Of a DNA stretch of 64,000 nucleotides, positions 34,137-40,958 are shown in pieces; the stretch's first letter is position 1, and the number at the start of each line of letters is the position of its first letter. The position numbers and the translations under genes are program-made. The DNA lies in contig CAYLQY010000009.1 of NCBI GenBank assembly GCA_964386325.1, positions 1 to 64,000 on the forward strand. Reading direction: 5' to 3'. The stretch comes from Anaerorhabdus sp964386325 (GTDB taxonomy: Bacteria > Bacillota_I > Bacilli_A > Erysipelotrichales > Erysipelotrichaceae). The notes under the pieces were generated by a model. The model did not search any database, was not told where the DNA came from, and was given only the letters and a program-made list of their open reading frames with translations.

Positions 34137-34145
34137 TTCAATTTA

Positions 34146-34796
34146 TTAAATTAGTTTAGCAACATTATCTTTTATTTCCATGAGATTATCTATATAACAA
34201 TCTGCACCAGCTTGATTAAGACCATATCGTGTATCAATCTTACAAATAACTTTCATACCTGATTTCAGTGCCGCCTCTATTCCAAATGTTGAATCTTCTA
34301 CCGCAATACACTCCGTAGGATTAACATGGTATAGACTAGCCACATGATTATATATTTCCGGATTTGGTTTACTCTCAACAAAATCCTCTCCACTAACAAT
34401 GAAATCAAGAAATTCTTCAATTCCTATTAATCTTATTATTTTTAAAATATGATCTAACGGTGATGATGATGCAATTGAAATTGACCATCCTTCTTCCTTT
34501 AAACCAATTATAATTTCTTTTGCGTTTTGATTAATAATTGTTTTGTAATCTACTGGTCTATCTTTAAAGTAAATTCTTTTTTCTTCCACATACTCTTCCT
34601 TTGTTTGATAGAATCCTGGTATTCCTTCTTTGAATATTTGAAATGTCTTTTCTCCTGTATTTCCTACCATTAAATTTAATAGTTCATCTGAGAATATAAA
34701 ACCCTTAGCCTTTAAAAACTCTTTTTGTCGTTTGTAATAAACTGGTTCAGAATCAATTAACACACCATCCATATCAAATATTATAATTTTCTTCAT
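34146..34796 (-). CDS. HAD-family phosphatase/phosphomutase (beta-PGM-like)
   Basis: A 216-residue HAD subfamily IA enzyme. DMDGVLIDSEP at about 7-17 is motif I with both catalytic aspartates, SIASSS near 105-110 motif II, SKPNPEIY near 139-146 motif III and EDSTFGIEAA near 161-170 motif IV. The layout matches beta-phosphoglucomutase-like phosphatases. First member of the module-1 regulon, with the third palindrome 58 bases upstream. Substrate unknown, presumably the sugar phosphate delivered by this PTS. Confidence 0.88.
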   Translation of the reverse strand: MKKIIIFDMDGVLIDSEPVYYKRQKEFLKAKGFIFSDELLNLMVGNTGEKTFQIFKEGIPGFYQTKEEYVEEKRIYFKDRPVDYKTIINQNAKEIIIGLKEEGWSISIASSSPLDHILKIIRLIGIEEFLDFIVSGEDFVESKPNPEIYNHVASLYHVNPTECIAVEDSTFGIEAALKSGMKVICKIDTRYGLNQAGADCYIDNLMEIKDNVAKLI

Positions 34797-34853
34797 AGCT
34801 ATTCTCCCTAGTCTAATTTATCATTATCCATGTATTTATAATAGTCATAAAAA

Positions 34854-34871
34854 TTCACTATCGTTAGTGAA
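34854..34871. promoter_or_regulatory. Palindromic operator 3 (before HAD)
   Basis: TTCACTATCGTTAGTGAA, 58 bases before the HAD start. On the minus strand a TATTATAAAT -10-like box follows about 16 bases after the right half-site. Confidence 0.8.
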
Positions 34872-34881
34872 CTTGTATAAA

Positions 34882-34986
34882 AAGAAAAAGCCTCTATGGG
34901 CTTTCTCTTTAAGAATTAAAACTATAAGGGGATAGAATAACAACACAATTAGGGGGATTGTATTCATGCAAGTTGTTATCACTTGC
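34882..34986 (-). ncRNA. C-rich small RNA, copy B
   Basis: The 5' hairpin has arms TTCATGCAAGT and ACTTGCATGAA (34963-34991), although the predicted start near 34986 would leave only GCAAGT of the 5' arm. Second stem ATACAAT/ATTGTGT around loop CCCCCTA (34950-34956), with a T-G pair where copy C has C-G. Linker CTATCCCCTTATA at 34923-34935. Terminator AAAGCC/GGCTTT with T5. Lies 80 bases downstream of copy C in the same orientation, and ends just before operator 3. Confidence 0.82.
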
Positions 34987-34992
34987 ATGAAT

Positions 34993-35043
34993 ACTATAAC
35001 AAACTACTATCAAAATAATTTGTGTTCATTATGGAAAATTATG
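34993..35043 (-). promoter_or_regulatory. Promoter region of sRNA copy B
   Basis: Minus strand: CATAATTTTC then CATAATGAAC (perfect 6-bp direct repeats, 10-bp period), ACAAATTATT, TTGATAGTAG and TATAGT. Same 51-base layout as copies A, C and D. Confidence 0.78.
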
Positions 35044-35065
35044 GGTTCGATAATAGCGAGACATA

Positions 35066-35171
35066 AGAAAAAACCCTTAACGGGTTTCTTCTTTTTTATA
35101 TATAAGGGGATAGTATATTGTGACACAATTAGGGGGATTGTGTTCACCATGCAAGTTATTATCTCTTGCTT
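35066..35171 (-). ncRNA. C-rich small RNA, copy C
   Basis: 5' stem GCAAG/CTTGC (35151-35169). Second stem ACACAAT/ATTGTGT around loop CCCCCTA (35123-35143), extendable by GTG/CAC. Linker CTATCCCCTTATA (35101-35113). Terminator AAACCC/GGGTTT with T6. A 29-base segment over the -10 box and 5' stem (35157-35185) is identical to copy D 14 kb away, while the terminators differ, so promoter and 5' end are under the strongest constraint. Confidence 0.82.
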
Positions 35172-35177
35172 GACTAT

Positions 35178-35228
35178 ACTATACCGAAATACTATCGTAA
35201 CAATTTGTTTCAATTATGGAAAATTATG
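35178..35228 (-). promoter_or_regulatory. Promoter region of sRNA copy C
   Basis: Minus strand: CATAATTTTC, CATAATTGAA, ACAAATTGTT, ACGATAGTAT, then TATAGT. The first repeat overlaps the stop codon of the upstream MATE gene. Confidence 0.78.
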
Positions 35229-36579
35229 TTATTTCACCTTCTTGGGCTAATTCAAAGTTTTTCCAACGATTCGTTTTTAGATAGATAAAATAAACAAGGA
35301 TTTGGAAAGTAGTCGCTATCGGAATTGCAATTCCAATGCCAGTTAAGTTACCTGGTGTTAATTCAACCAATAAGTAAGTTAATGGTATTCTTACAAAGAT
35401 AGATGCTATTACACCCACCAACATCGCAAACACCGTTTTTCCACAACCATTGTAGAAACCATTGAACGTAAATCCAAACGCAACGAGAATAAAGTCTACA
35501 CTAAACCACAATAAATATTGCGATCCTGCTAATGCAACCTCTGGCGATGAATTGAAGATGGCCATGACAACATTTGGGAAATAGTGGCCAATCACAAAGA
35601 AGAATATCGAGAATATTGCCGATAAGCCGATACTTATCTTTAGTGACTTAAGTGCTCTATCTTCTTTATTCGCACTCATATTTTGCGCAACAAAAGTTGA
35701 TAAGGCTGCCCCAAATGCGGAGGCTGGTAACATTGCTAATGCTTCAAACTTACTACATATTCCAATTGCAGCTGATGCGTTAACACCAAATGTATTTACA
35801 ACTGCTGTTATAAAGATAAATGAAATGGAGATAATTGCTTCTTGAAAAGAAACTGGAATACCAATTTTCATTATTATTTTTGATAATTTCCAATTCATTT
35901 TCATTTTTCTTAAATCAAACATATGACTTGATTTATGGAGATAGATGATTGCCAACAAGAAGCTAATTCCTTGTGATATTGTCGTCGCAAGAGCGGCACC
36001 ACTTGTATCCATTTTAAATGCACCAATAAATAAGAAATCTAAAACAATGTTGGTAACGCAAGCTATACTTATAAAAATTAGTGGATTCTTCGAGTCACCC
36101 ATTCCTCTTAAGATTGCTGCAATCGCATTATACCCAAATGTGAATACGATTCCAAATCCACAAATTACAATATAGTTTCTAGCAAGTTGTACAGCCTCTG
36201 CAGGTGTTCTTAATAGATCCACAAGATTTGATGTTGCTGCAACTACTGTCAACATAACCACAACCCCTAGAAAAATAAATAAACTAATTGTTGCCGATAC
36301 TGTTTCTTTTAATTCATCTTTACGATTGGAACCAATGAGCATTGCAACTAAAATTGTTGCACCCATCGTTAATCCAGTAACTAATGATGATATAAATTGC
36401 ATTACCTGCGTCCCCACATTCACTGCCGAAATACTCGCATTAGATGTAAACCAGCTGAGTATTGCCATATCCATTGTTCCATAAAGAAATTGTACGAAAT
36501 TCGCCAATAGGAAAGGGATAGCAAATTTTATTAGACACTGAGTAATATTACCATGTATCAAATCATTGACTTTATTCAT
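35224..36579 (-). CDS. MATE-family exporter, module 2
   Basis: A 451-residue MATE transporter with twelve hydrophobic helices. The N-terminal motif MDMAILSWFTSNASISAVNVG near 33-53 matches the family's first-helix pattern. Its start overlaps the HAD stop by 4 bases, so it is translated with the end of module 2. Only distantly similar to the MATE of module 1 by eye, which argues against recent duplication of the whole module. The activator box of sRNA C overlaps its last codon. Confidence 0.9.
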   Translation of the reverse strand: MNKVNDLIHGNITQCLIKFAIPFLLANFVQFLYGTMDMAILSWFTSNASISAVNVGTQVMQFISSLVTGLTMGATILVAMLIGSNRKDELKETVSATISLFIFLGVVVMLTVVAATSNLVDLLRTPAEAVQLARNYIVICGFGIVFTFGYNAIAAILRGMGDSKNPLIFISIACVTNIVLDFLFIGAFKMDTSGAALATTISQGISFLLAIIYLHKSSHMFDLRKMKMNWKLSKIIMKIGIPVSFQEAIISISFIFITAVVNTFGVNASAAIGICSKFEALAMLPASAFGAALSTFVAQNMSANKEDRALKSLKISIGLSAIFSIFFFVIGHYFPNVVMAIFNSSPEVALAGSQYLLWFSVDFILVAFGFTFNGFYNGCGKTVFAMLVGVIASIFVRIPLTYLLVELTPGNLTGIGIAIPIATTFQILVYFIYLKTNRWKNFELAQEGEIT

Positions 36580-37223
36580 ACAGTTTCTCCCTCTAAATAG
36601 TGCACTACATCTTGAGGTGTTTCAAAATAGACGCTTGCTCCCCAATCAAAGTGTTGTTGAAGACCCCAACCCGCAACACCAAATTTAACACCACCGCGAG
36701 TAGCACATTCATAATCAAAAGGAGAGTCTCCGATAAATAGTATTTCATCTTTTTCTAGCTGAGATTCTTTTTGATAAAGCGTTATACTTTCAGGATGCGG
36801 TTTATGATTTTTTACTTTTTCATTTGTAATTACGATTTCAAATTCCTCATGGTATTGAGGTTTAATGATATCACGCATTAAATCCCACCCCTCCTTAGTT
36901 CTCGAAGTATTTATTCCTAGTTTAATTTTTCTAACAATTAATTCTTTTAATAATTCTTCAATACCATCATAGAGAGTTAAGTTAATTGCAGCTTCATCAA
37001 AGTTAATTCGCAATTGATTCTCAAATTTTTCTTGTTGATCTTCTGGAATTTCAAAGTACTCAATTGCACCTTTATTCGTCAAAAAATATGCGGGTATAAA
37101 ATCTTCCACCTTGCTAAATTTTTTGTTTGTAAACATGCTCGTGAATGTATCATGATAAACCTTAATCATAAAGCTCGTATTTACAAGCGTTCCATCACAA
37201 TCAAATACAATTGACTTAATCAT
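36576..37223 (-). CDS. HAD-family hydrolase, module 2
   Basis: A 215-residue HAD subfamily IA phosphatase of the phosphoglycolate-phosphatase type. DCDGTLVNTS near 8-17 is motif I, NTSRTKEG near 103-110 motif II, KPHPESI near 139-145 motif III and GDSPFDYECA near 161-170 motif IV. Located between the SIS gene and the MATE gene of module 2. The leader reads ATAGGGGAG before the ATG, which gives 6-7 bases of complementarity with the C-rich segments of the small RNA family. Confidence 0.88.
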   Translation of the reverse strand: MIKSIVFDCDGTLVNTSFMIKVYHDTFTSMFTNKKFSKVEDFIPAYFLTNKGAIEYFEIPEDQQEKFENQLRINFDEAAINLTLYDGIEELLKELIVRKIKLGINTSRTKEGWDLMRDIIKPQYHEEFEIVITNEKVKNHKPHPESITLYQKESQLEKDEILFIGDSPFDYECATRGGVKFGVAGWGLQQHFDWGASVYFETPQDVVHYLEGETV

Positions 37224-37248
37224 TTTTATCTCCCCTATTCATGTAAAG

Positions 37249-37275
37249 AATGCAGAAACAATATGTTTCTGCATT
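37249..37275 (-). other. Intercistronic hairpin after the module-2 SIS gene
   Basis: AATGCAGAAAC and GTTTCTGCATT form an 11-bp perfect stem with a 5-base loop between the SIS stop and HAD start. The downstream sequence TTCTTTA is only weakly T-rich. It may partly end the PTS transcript before the HAD-MATE pair. Confidence 0.6.
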
Positions 37276-37280
37276 ACTCC

Positions 37281-38354
37281 TTATTCATCATGTGTGTTGA
37301 AATATTTTGATTCTGGTAATCCTACCTTCATCATTTCTTCCATTGTTGGAATTGCAACACCTTGTTCTTTAGCTAAACGATAAGCTAATATTTCTACCAC
37401 CGGTGCAAATTCTAACGCTCTAAAGTCATTGCCTACTGGTTCAAAAGCTAAGTCTTTATCATCAATTGTATTTGCACCAATAATAAATGCAGACCCTACT
37501 TCATTTGTAATGTAATTCTTTAGTCCTTTTGAATACTTATTATCATAAACCCCATCATTCAAAATGACAATATTATGACGTTTTGTATATCCCATTGTTG
37601 GTCCATGTAATCCATCATCCATTTCAAAACCAACACATAAGTATTTCTTAACAACTTCCAATGCTTTAAGTGCACCTTCCATTGCCACACCCCATAAACT
37701 ACCTGAACCATAGTACGCAAATCCATCTGCATCCATAAGTTCTTCTTTGTTTTTATCAAACCATTCAACTGTTTTATCACAAATTGCTTTATGGCTTGCA
37801 GGCACTTTCAATGCATCCGCTACTACAGCGTTATAGTCTTCTTCACTAATTGCTTTTCTAGCTAAACCAATTTCTAAACCAATTAACATTTGTGTTAAAA
37901 TTGCTGAACAATATCCAATTGTTCGCATTCCATATTCTTCATATCCACAACCCATATTCACATGTACATCTGCAATTTTTGCTAATGGTGTATCTTCTTT
38001 TTCAGTAATCGCTACTGTTAAAGCACCAATTTCTTTTGCTTTTTTAAGACAGGTTTGTGTGAATGTTGAAGTTCCTGATTGTGATGTAAAAATATAGATC
38101 GCATCTTTGTTAAAAGCTGTTTTCTTCATGAATTGATTTGGTAATACAGTTGATGTTGGTAATCCACTATATTTTTCCACATATAAATATGAAGTTACTG
38201 AACATGTATTACTTGTTCCTGAACCAACAAGAAGTATTTCATTATGTTTATCCGTGATTTTTGAAACTAATGCGTTTGTTCTTTCTTTTCTTTTAGCAAC
38301 AATATCTTCAATAATTGAAGGTATCCTATATATACAATCTAAATAACTTACCAT
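37281..38354 (-). CDS. SIS-domain deglycase-like protein, module 2
   Basis: A 357-residue protein with two SIS domains. LVGSGTSNTCSV near 42-53 and FTSQSGTSTFT near 88-98 bind the sugar phosphate, and DDGLHGPTMG near 243-252 resembles the catalytic loop of FrlB/GfrF-type fructosamine-6-phosphate deglycases. It immediately follows the IID gene. A LevR-type activator, sigma-54 promoter, mannose-family PTS and SIS deglycase is the gene set of the Salmonella gfr operon for Amadori products, so a similar role is inferred. The exact glycated substrate is unknown. Confidence 0.82.
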   Translation of the reverse strand: MVSYLDCIYRIPSIIEDIVAKRKERTNALVSKITDKHNEILLVGSGTSNTCSVTSYLYVEKYSGLPTSTVLPNQFMKKTAFNKDAIYIFTSQSGTSTFTQTCLKKAKEIGALTVAITEKEDTPLAKIADVHVNMGCGYEEYGMRTIGYCSAILTQMLIGLEIGLARKAISEEDYNAVVADALKVPASHKAICDKTVEWFDKNKEELMDADGFAYYGSGSLWGVAMEGALKALEVVKKYLCVGFEMDDGLHGPTMGYTKRHNIVILNDGVYDNKYSKGLKNYITNEVGSAFIIGANTIDDKDLAFEPVGNDFRALEFAPVVEILAYRLAKEQGVAIPTMEEMMKVGLPESKYFNTHDE

Positions 38355-38363
38355 TTCTTCCTC

Positions 38364-39185
38364 CTAGAAAATTCCAATCCAAGTTCCTAATATTGCGAAA
38401 ATCATTAAACCAAAAATTAATAGTGTTGGTTTTACTTTCTTGCTTAATAATTTAAAGCAGAAGAGTGTCAACAATAATGGAAGTAGTTTAGGGAATATTG
38501 TATCTAACATTGCTTGAATTGATTGTTCAGCACCACTCATGTTGAATACCCATCCGATATTTACACTTACCATTGTTGCAGTCATTGCCCCAACTGTCAT
38601 TAATCCGACAATACTTGCTGCCTTAGTAATAAAACTCATGATGCCATTTTCTGCGGCATTTTCCATGAATTTAGCACCTAGACCAAATCCCATATAAGGT
38701 CCGATAAAACGAACAAATGCTGCTGGAATATTATAAAGTAATAAGAATACGATAGGACCTAGTAAACTTCCATTACCAGCTAAGCTCAACCCAACACCCA
38801 TAGAAATAACACGCCAAGTACTTTGGAAAATTGAATCTCCAATTCCTGCGAATGGTCCCATTAAAGATGTTTTTACTGCACTAATTGATGATTTATCAAA
38901 GTTTGGATCTTCAGCCCCTTGTTTCTCCATAGATGCTGCTAACCCTGTAATAAATCCACTTACACTTGGTGTTGTATTAAACAATTCCCAATGTCTTTTA
39001 TATCCTTCAATACGATCTTCTTTCTTATCGTAATATTTATTGATTACTGGAATCATTGTATAAAGGAAAGATAAAGCTTGCATTTTTTCCCAGCAGTATG
39101 GAGCACTCATTGTGTGAGAACGTAATGCTACTTTAAAACATAATTTACTTTCTTCATCGGTTAAATTGAATTTTTCCTTAATCAT
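38364..39185 (-). CDS. PTS mannose-family EIID, module 2
   Basis: A 273-residue membrane subunit. MGPFAGIGDSIFQSTWRVI near 119-137 is the family signature, and the C-terminal third is hydrophobic. The ATG at 39185 follows GAGGAGGAAC and overlaps the IIC stop by 8 bases; a longer reading from 39206 is less well placed. With EIIC it forms the translocation channel. Confidence 0.93.
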   Translation of the reverse strand: MIKEKFNLTDEESKLCFKVALRSHTMSAPYCWEKMQALSFLYTMIPVINKYYDKKEDRIEGYKRHWELFNTTPSVSGFITGLAASMEKQGAEDPNFDKSSISAVKTSLMGPFAGIGDSIFQSTWRVISMGVGLSLAGNGSLLGPIVFLLLYNIPAAFVRFIGPYMGFGLGAKFMENAAENGIMSFITKAASIVGLMTVGAMTATMVSVNIGWVFNMSGAEQSIQAMLDTIFPKLLPLLLTLFCFKLLSKKVKPTLLIFGLMIFAILGTWIGIF

Positions 39186-39957
39186 TGAATAGTTCCTCCT
39201 CACCACTTGCTACAACTTCTTTTTTATTATTTTTAGAAAAGCTTCCTTCGAAGTAAAGAATAATAACTAAGATAATTCCTAATGTTGCAATTGCCATTAA
39301 TGGTAATCCACAATAAGTTGCTAAAACGAATCCTAAGATATAATAAACCGCAAGTTTCTTTGTCAACATCATCTTTAATAGTAAGGCAAATCCGACTGCT
39401 GCTAACATTCCTGCCGCAACACCCATACCATCAAGTAATATTGTTGGAAGACTATCAATTACTCCTTGCATTACTGTTGATCCTAACGCAACAGCAGCTC
39501 CACAAATGATTCCTTTAGGAATATAAAATGTTAGTGATACAAAAGGTACTACTCTTTCTATTGCCTTAAAGTTTCCTGACTCAACCATGCGGTCAATCAT
39601 TGGACTCCATAATGAACGCAATGCTACTAATGGAACGAACATCATTTGACACAAAATAGATACTGGTACTGCTAAGGCGAATGCTGTTTCTGTTCCTTGA
39701 CCCAAAATAATTGCGAATGCTGTTCCTACTGCTGTTCCTGCTACTGCATCTGGTGGAACTGTTCCCCCAATTGCCATAACACCCATGAATACTAACTCTA
39801 ATGCTGCCCCTACGATGACTCCTGTAGCGATATCTCCTAAAACAATCCCTATAGCAGTTCCAACGATAAATGGACGTGTGGTCATTGGGTATGAAAACCA
39901 TGTTTCTACAAATTCTAAAATTATGACTGTTAAGCCTACTAAAACTGCCTGTAACAT
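39178..39957 (-). CDS. PTS mannose-family EIIC, module 2
   Basis: A 259-residue membrane subunit with about eight hydrophobic segments. TRPFIVGTAIGIVLGDIATG near 26-45 is the sugar-binding region typical of the mannose family. A short charged C-terminal tail (KNNKKEVVASGEEELFND) is cytoplasmic. Third gene after IIA and IIB, 13 bases downstream of the latter. Confidence 0.93.
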   Translation of the reverse strand: MLQAVLVGLTVIILEFVETWFSYPMTTRPFIVGTAIGIVLGDIATGVIVGAALELVFMGVMAIGGTVPPDAVAGTAVGTAFAIILGQGTETAFALAVPVSILCQMMFVPLVALRSLWSPMIDRMVESGNFKAIERVVPFVSLTFYIPKGIICGAAVALGSTVMQGVIDSLPTILLDGMGVAAGMLAAVGFALLLKMMLTKKLAVYYILGFVLATYCGLPLMAIATLGIILVIILYFEGSFSKNNKKEVVASGEEELFND

Positions 39958-39970
39958 TTTCTCTCCTCCT

Positions 39971-40447
39971 TTATTTTAGTATTTTTTCTAAATCTGTTTT
40001 TGATTCACTTGGTACCATTTGGAATTCTACAACATCAACATAATTTTTAAGGTCTTTAAGTGTAGCTAGATCGTTTTCATTTAAAAATACACCTGGAGCT
40101 AACATTTTTGCTCCCTCATTCTTTTTAACTCCCCCGATATTTACTTTCTTGATTTGACCTTCTAGTTGTTGCACTAGCCCTAAAGCATCTTGGATTGTTC
40201 TAGTGATTACAAATATTTTTGTTTGATTTGTACGTGAGTCTTTTAATAAAGTTGCGGCATCACTAAGCGTTTTAATCGCTAACTTTACCCCACTCGGTTT
40301 TGCCATTTTCAAAGCCATTTTGGTCATTTCATTTGTTGCTGCTTCATCATTCGCAACTAATATTGCATCTGGACTAATTGCATTTGACCAAGCAACGGCA
40401 ACCTGTCCATGCAACAAACGGTCATCTACTCGACAAAGTTCTACCAT
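39971..40447 (-). CDS. PTS mannose-family EIIB, module 2
   Basis: A 158-residue phosphocarrier. VDDRLLHGQVAVAW near 7-20 contains the phospho-histidine, and VNIGGVKKNE near 101-110 the family loop. The start overlaps the IIA stop by 7 bases, so expression is coupled. Phosphate goes from IIA through this protein to the sugar crossing IIC-IID. Confidence 0.93.
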   Translation of the reverse strand: MVELCRVDDRLLHGQVAVAWSNAISPDAILVANDEAATNEMTKMALKMAKPSGVKLAIKTLSDAATLLKDSRTNQTKIFVITRTIQDALGLVQQLEGQIKKVNIGGVKKNEGAKMLAPGVFLNENDLATLKDLKNYVDVVEFQMVPSESKTDLEKILK

Positions 40448-40872
40448 AATTCATCATCCTCCAATCCTTGATTGATAGTATTAAGTGCTTTTGTATGATT
40501 CATAATTAATGTCCCTTTTTTAGAAGATTCAATTGTATGTTGTAATATCTTTGCTGTATCTTCTTCTGTTGCTAGTTTCATCTCTAGAATCATTGCTAAT
40601 GTCATGTTGCTAACAACATACACATTGGTATGATTGCATAATTCAATAAGTTTGCTGTGTACACTTCCACCCAATATATCGCTAAATAAGACATAGTCAT
40701 CTGCAGGGTTTTCTTCAATCTTCAGTTTTATTAAATCAAAGATTACTTTTGGTTCTTTGTAAGTATCTAAGCCATATGCATCAATATCATCGCAATTACC
40801 CAAAATCATTTTTGCTGCACTCAGCATACCTTCTGCTAGAGACCCGTGAGACGTAATTATTATTTTTCGCAC
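40441..40872 (-). CDS. PTS mannose-family EIIA, module 2 (GTG start)
   Basis: A 143-residue EIIA with the phospho-histidine in IITSHGSLAEG near residue 9 and FSDILGGSVHSKL near 63-75. The start is GTG at 40872, 11 bases after AGGAGG. First gene of the operon read from the sigma-54 promoter 31 bases upstream. Confidence 0.92.
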   Translation of the reverse strand: MRKIIITSHGSLAEGMLSAAKMILGNCDDIDAYGLDTYKEPKVIFDLIKLKIEENPADDYVLFSDILGGSVHSKLIELCNHTNVYVVSNMTLAMILEMKLATEEDTAKILQHTIESSKKGTLIMNHTKALNTINQGLEDDELW

Positions 40873-40902
40873 CCTCTATCCTCCTTCCTTTACTTTTACT
40901 AC

Positions 40903-40918
40903 AGCAAAAAATGTGCCA
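40903..40918 (-). promoter_or_regulatory. Sigma-54 promoter of PTS module 2
   Basis: Minus strand TGGCAC, five bases, TTGCT: a perfect -24/-12 element at the standard spacing. It lies 31 bases before the GTG start of the IIA gene and downstream of a LevR-type activator gene. Its -24 half lies in the 3' arm of the activator gene's terminator. Confidence 0.92.
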
Positions 40919-40941
40919 GTAGATTTCTAGCACATTTTTAT
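40905..40941 (-). terminator. Terminator of the LevR-like gene, overlapping the sigma-54 promoter
   Basis: AAAAATGTGC and GCACATTTTT pair over a 13-base loop, with TTTTTTGC following on the minus strand. The 3' arm and T run are the same bases as the -24 region and the spacer of the next promoter. Confidence 0.8.
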
Positions 40942-40958
40942 ATGAATTTCATTCAATT

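Noticed and set aside
34880..35213. Small hydrophobic peptides (type I toxin-like) encoded in sRNA copies B and C
   Set aside because: Reading frames starting MNTIPLIV and MVNTIPLIV exist in B and C, but indels put the C-rich linker in different frames in the four copies, A and D lack comparable starts, no ribosome site precedes them, and the frames run through the terminators.
34966..35250. Plus-strand 94-codon reading frame across the sRNA pair
   Set aside because: It crosses two terminators and repeat elements, has no ribosome site and codes for a cysteine- and isoleucine-rich peptide with no family resemblance.
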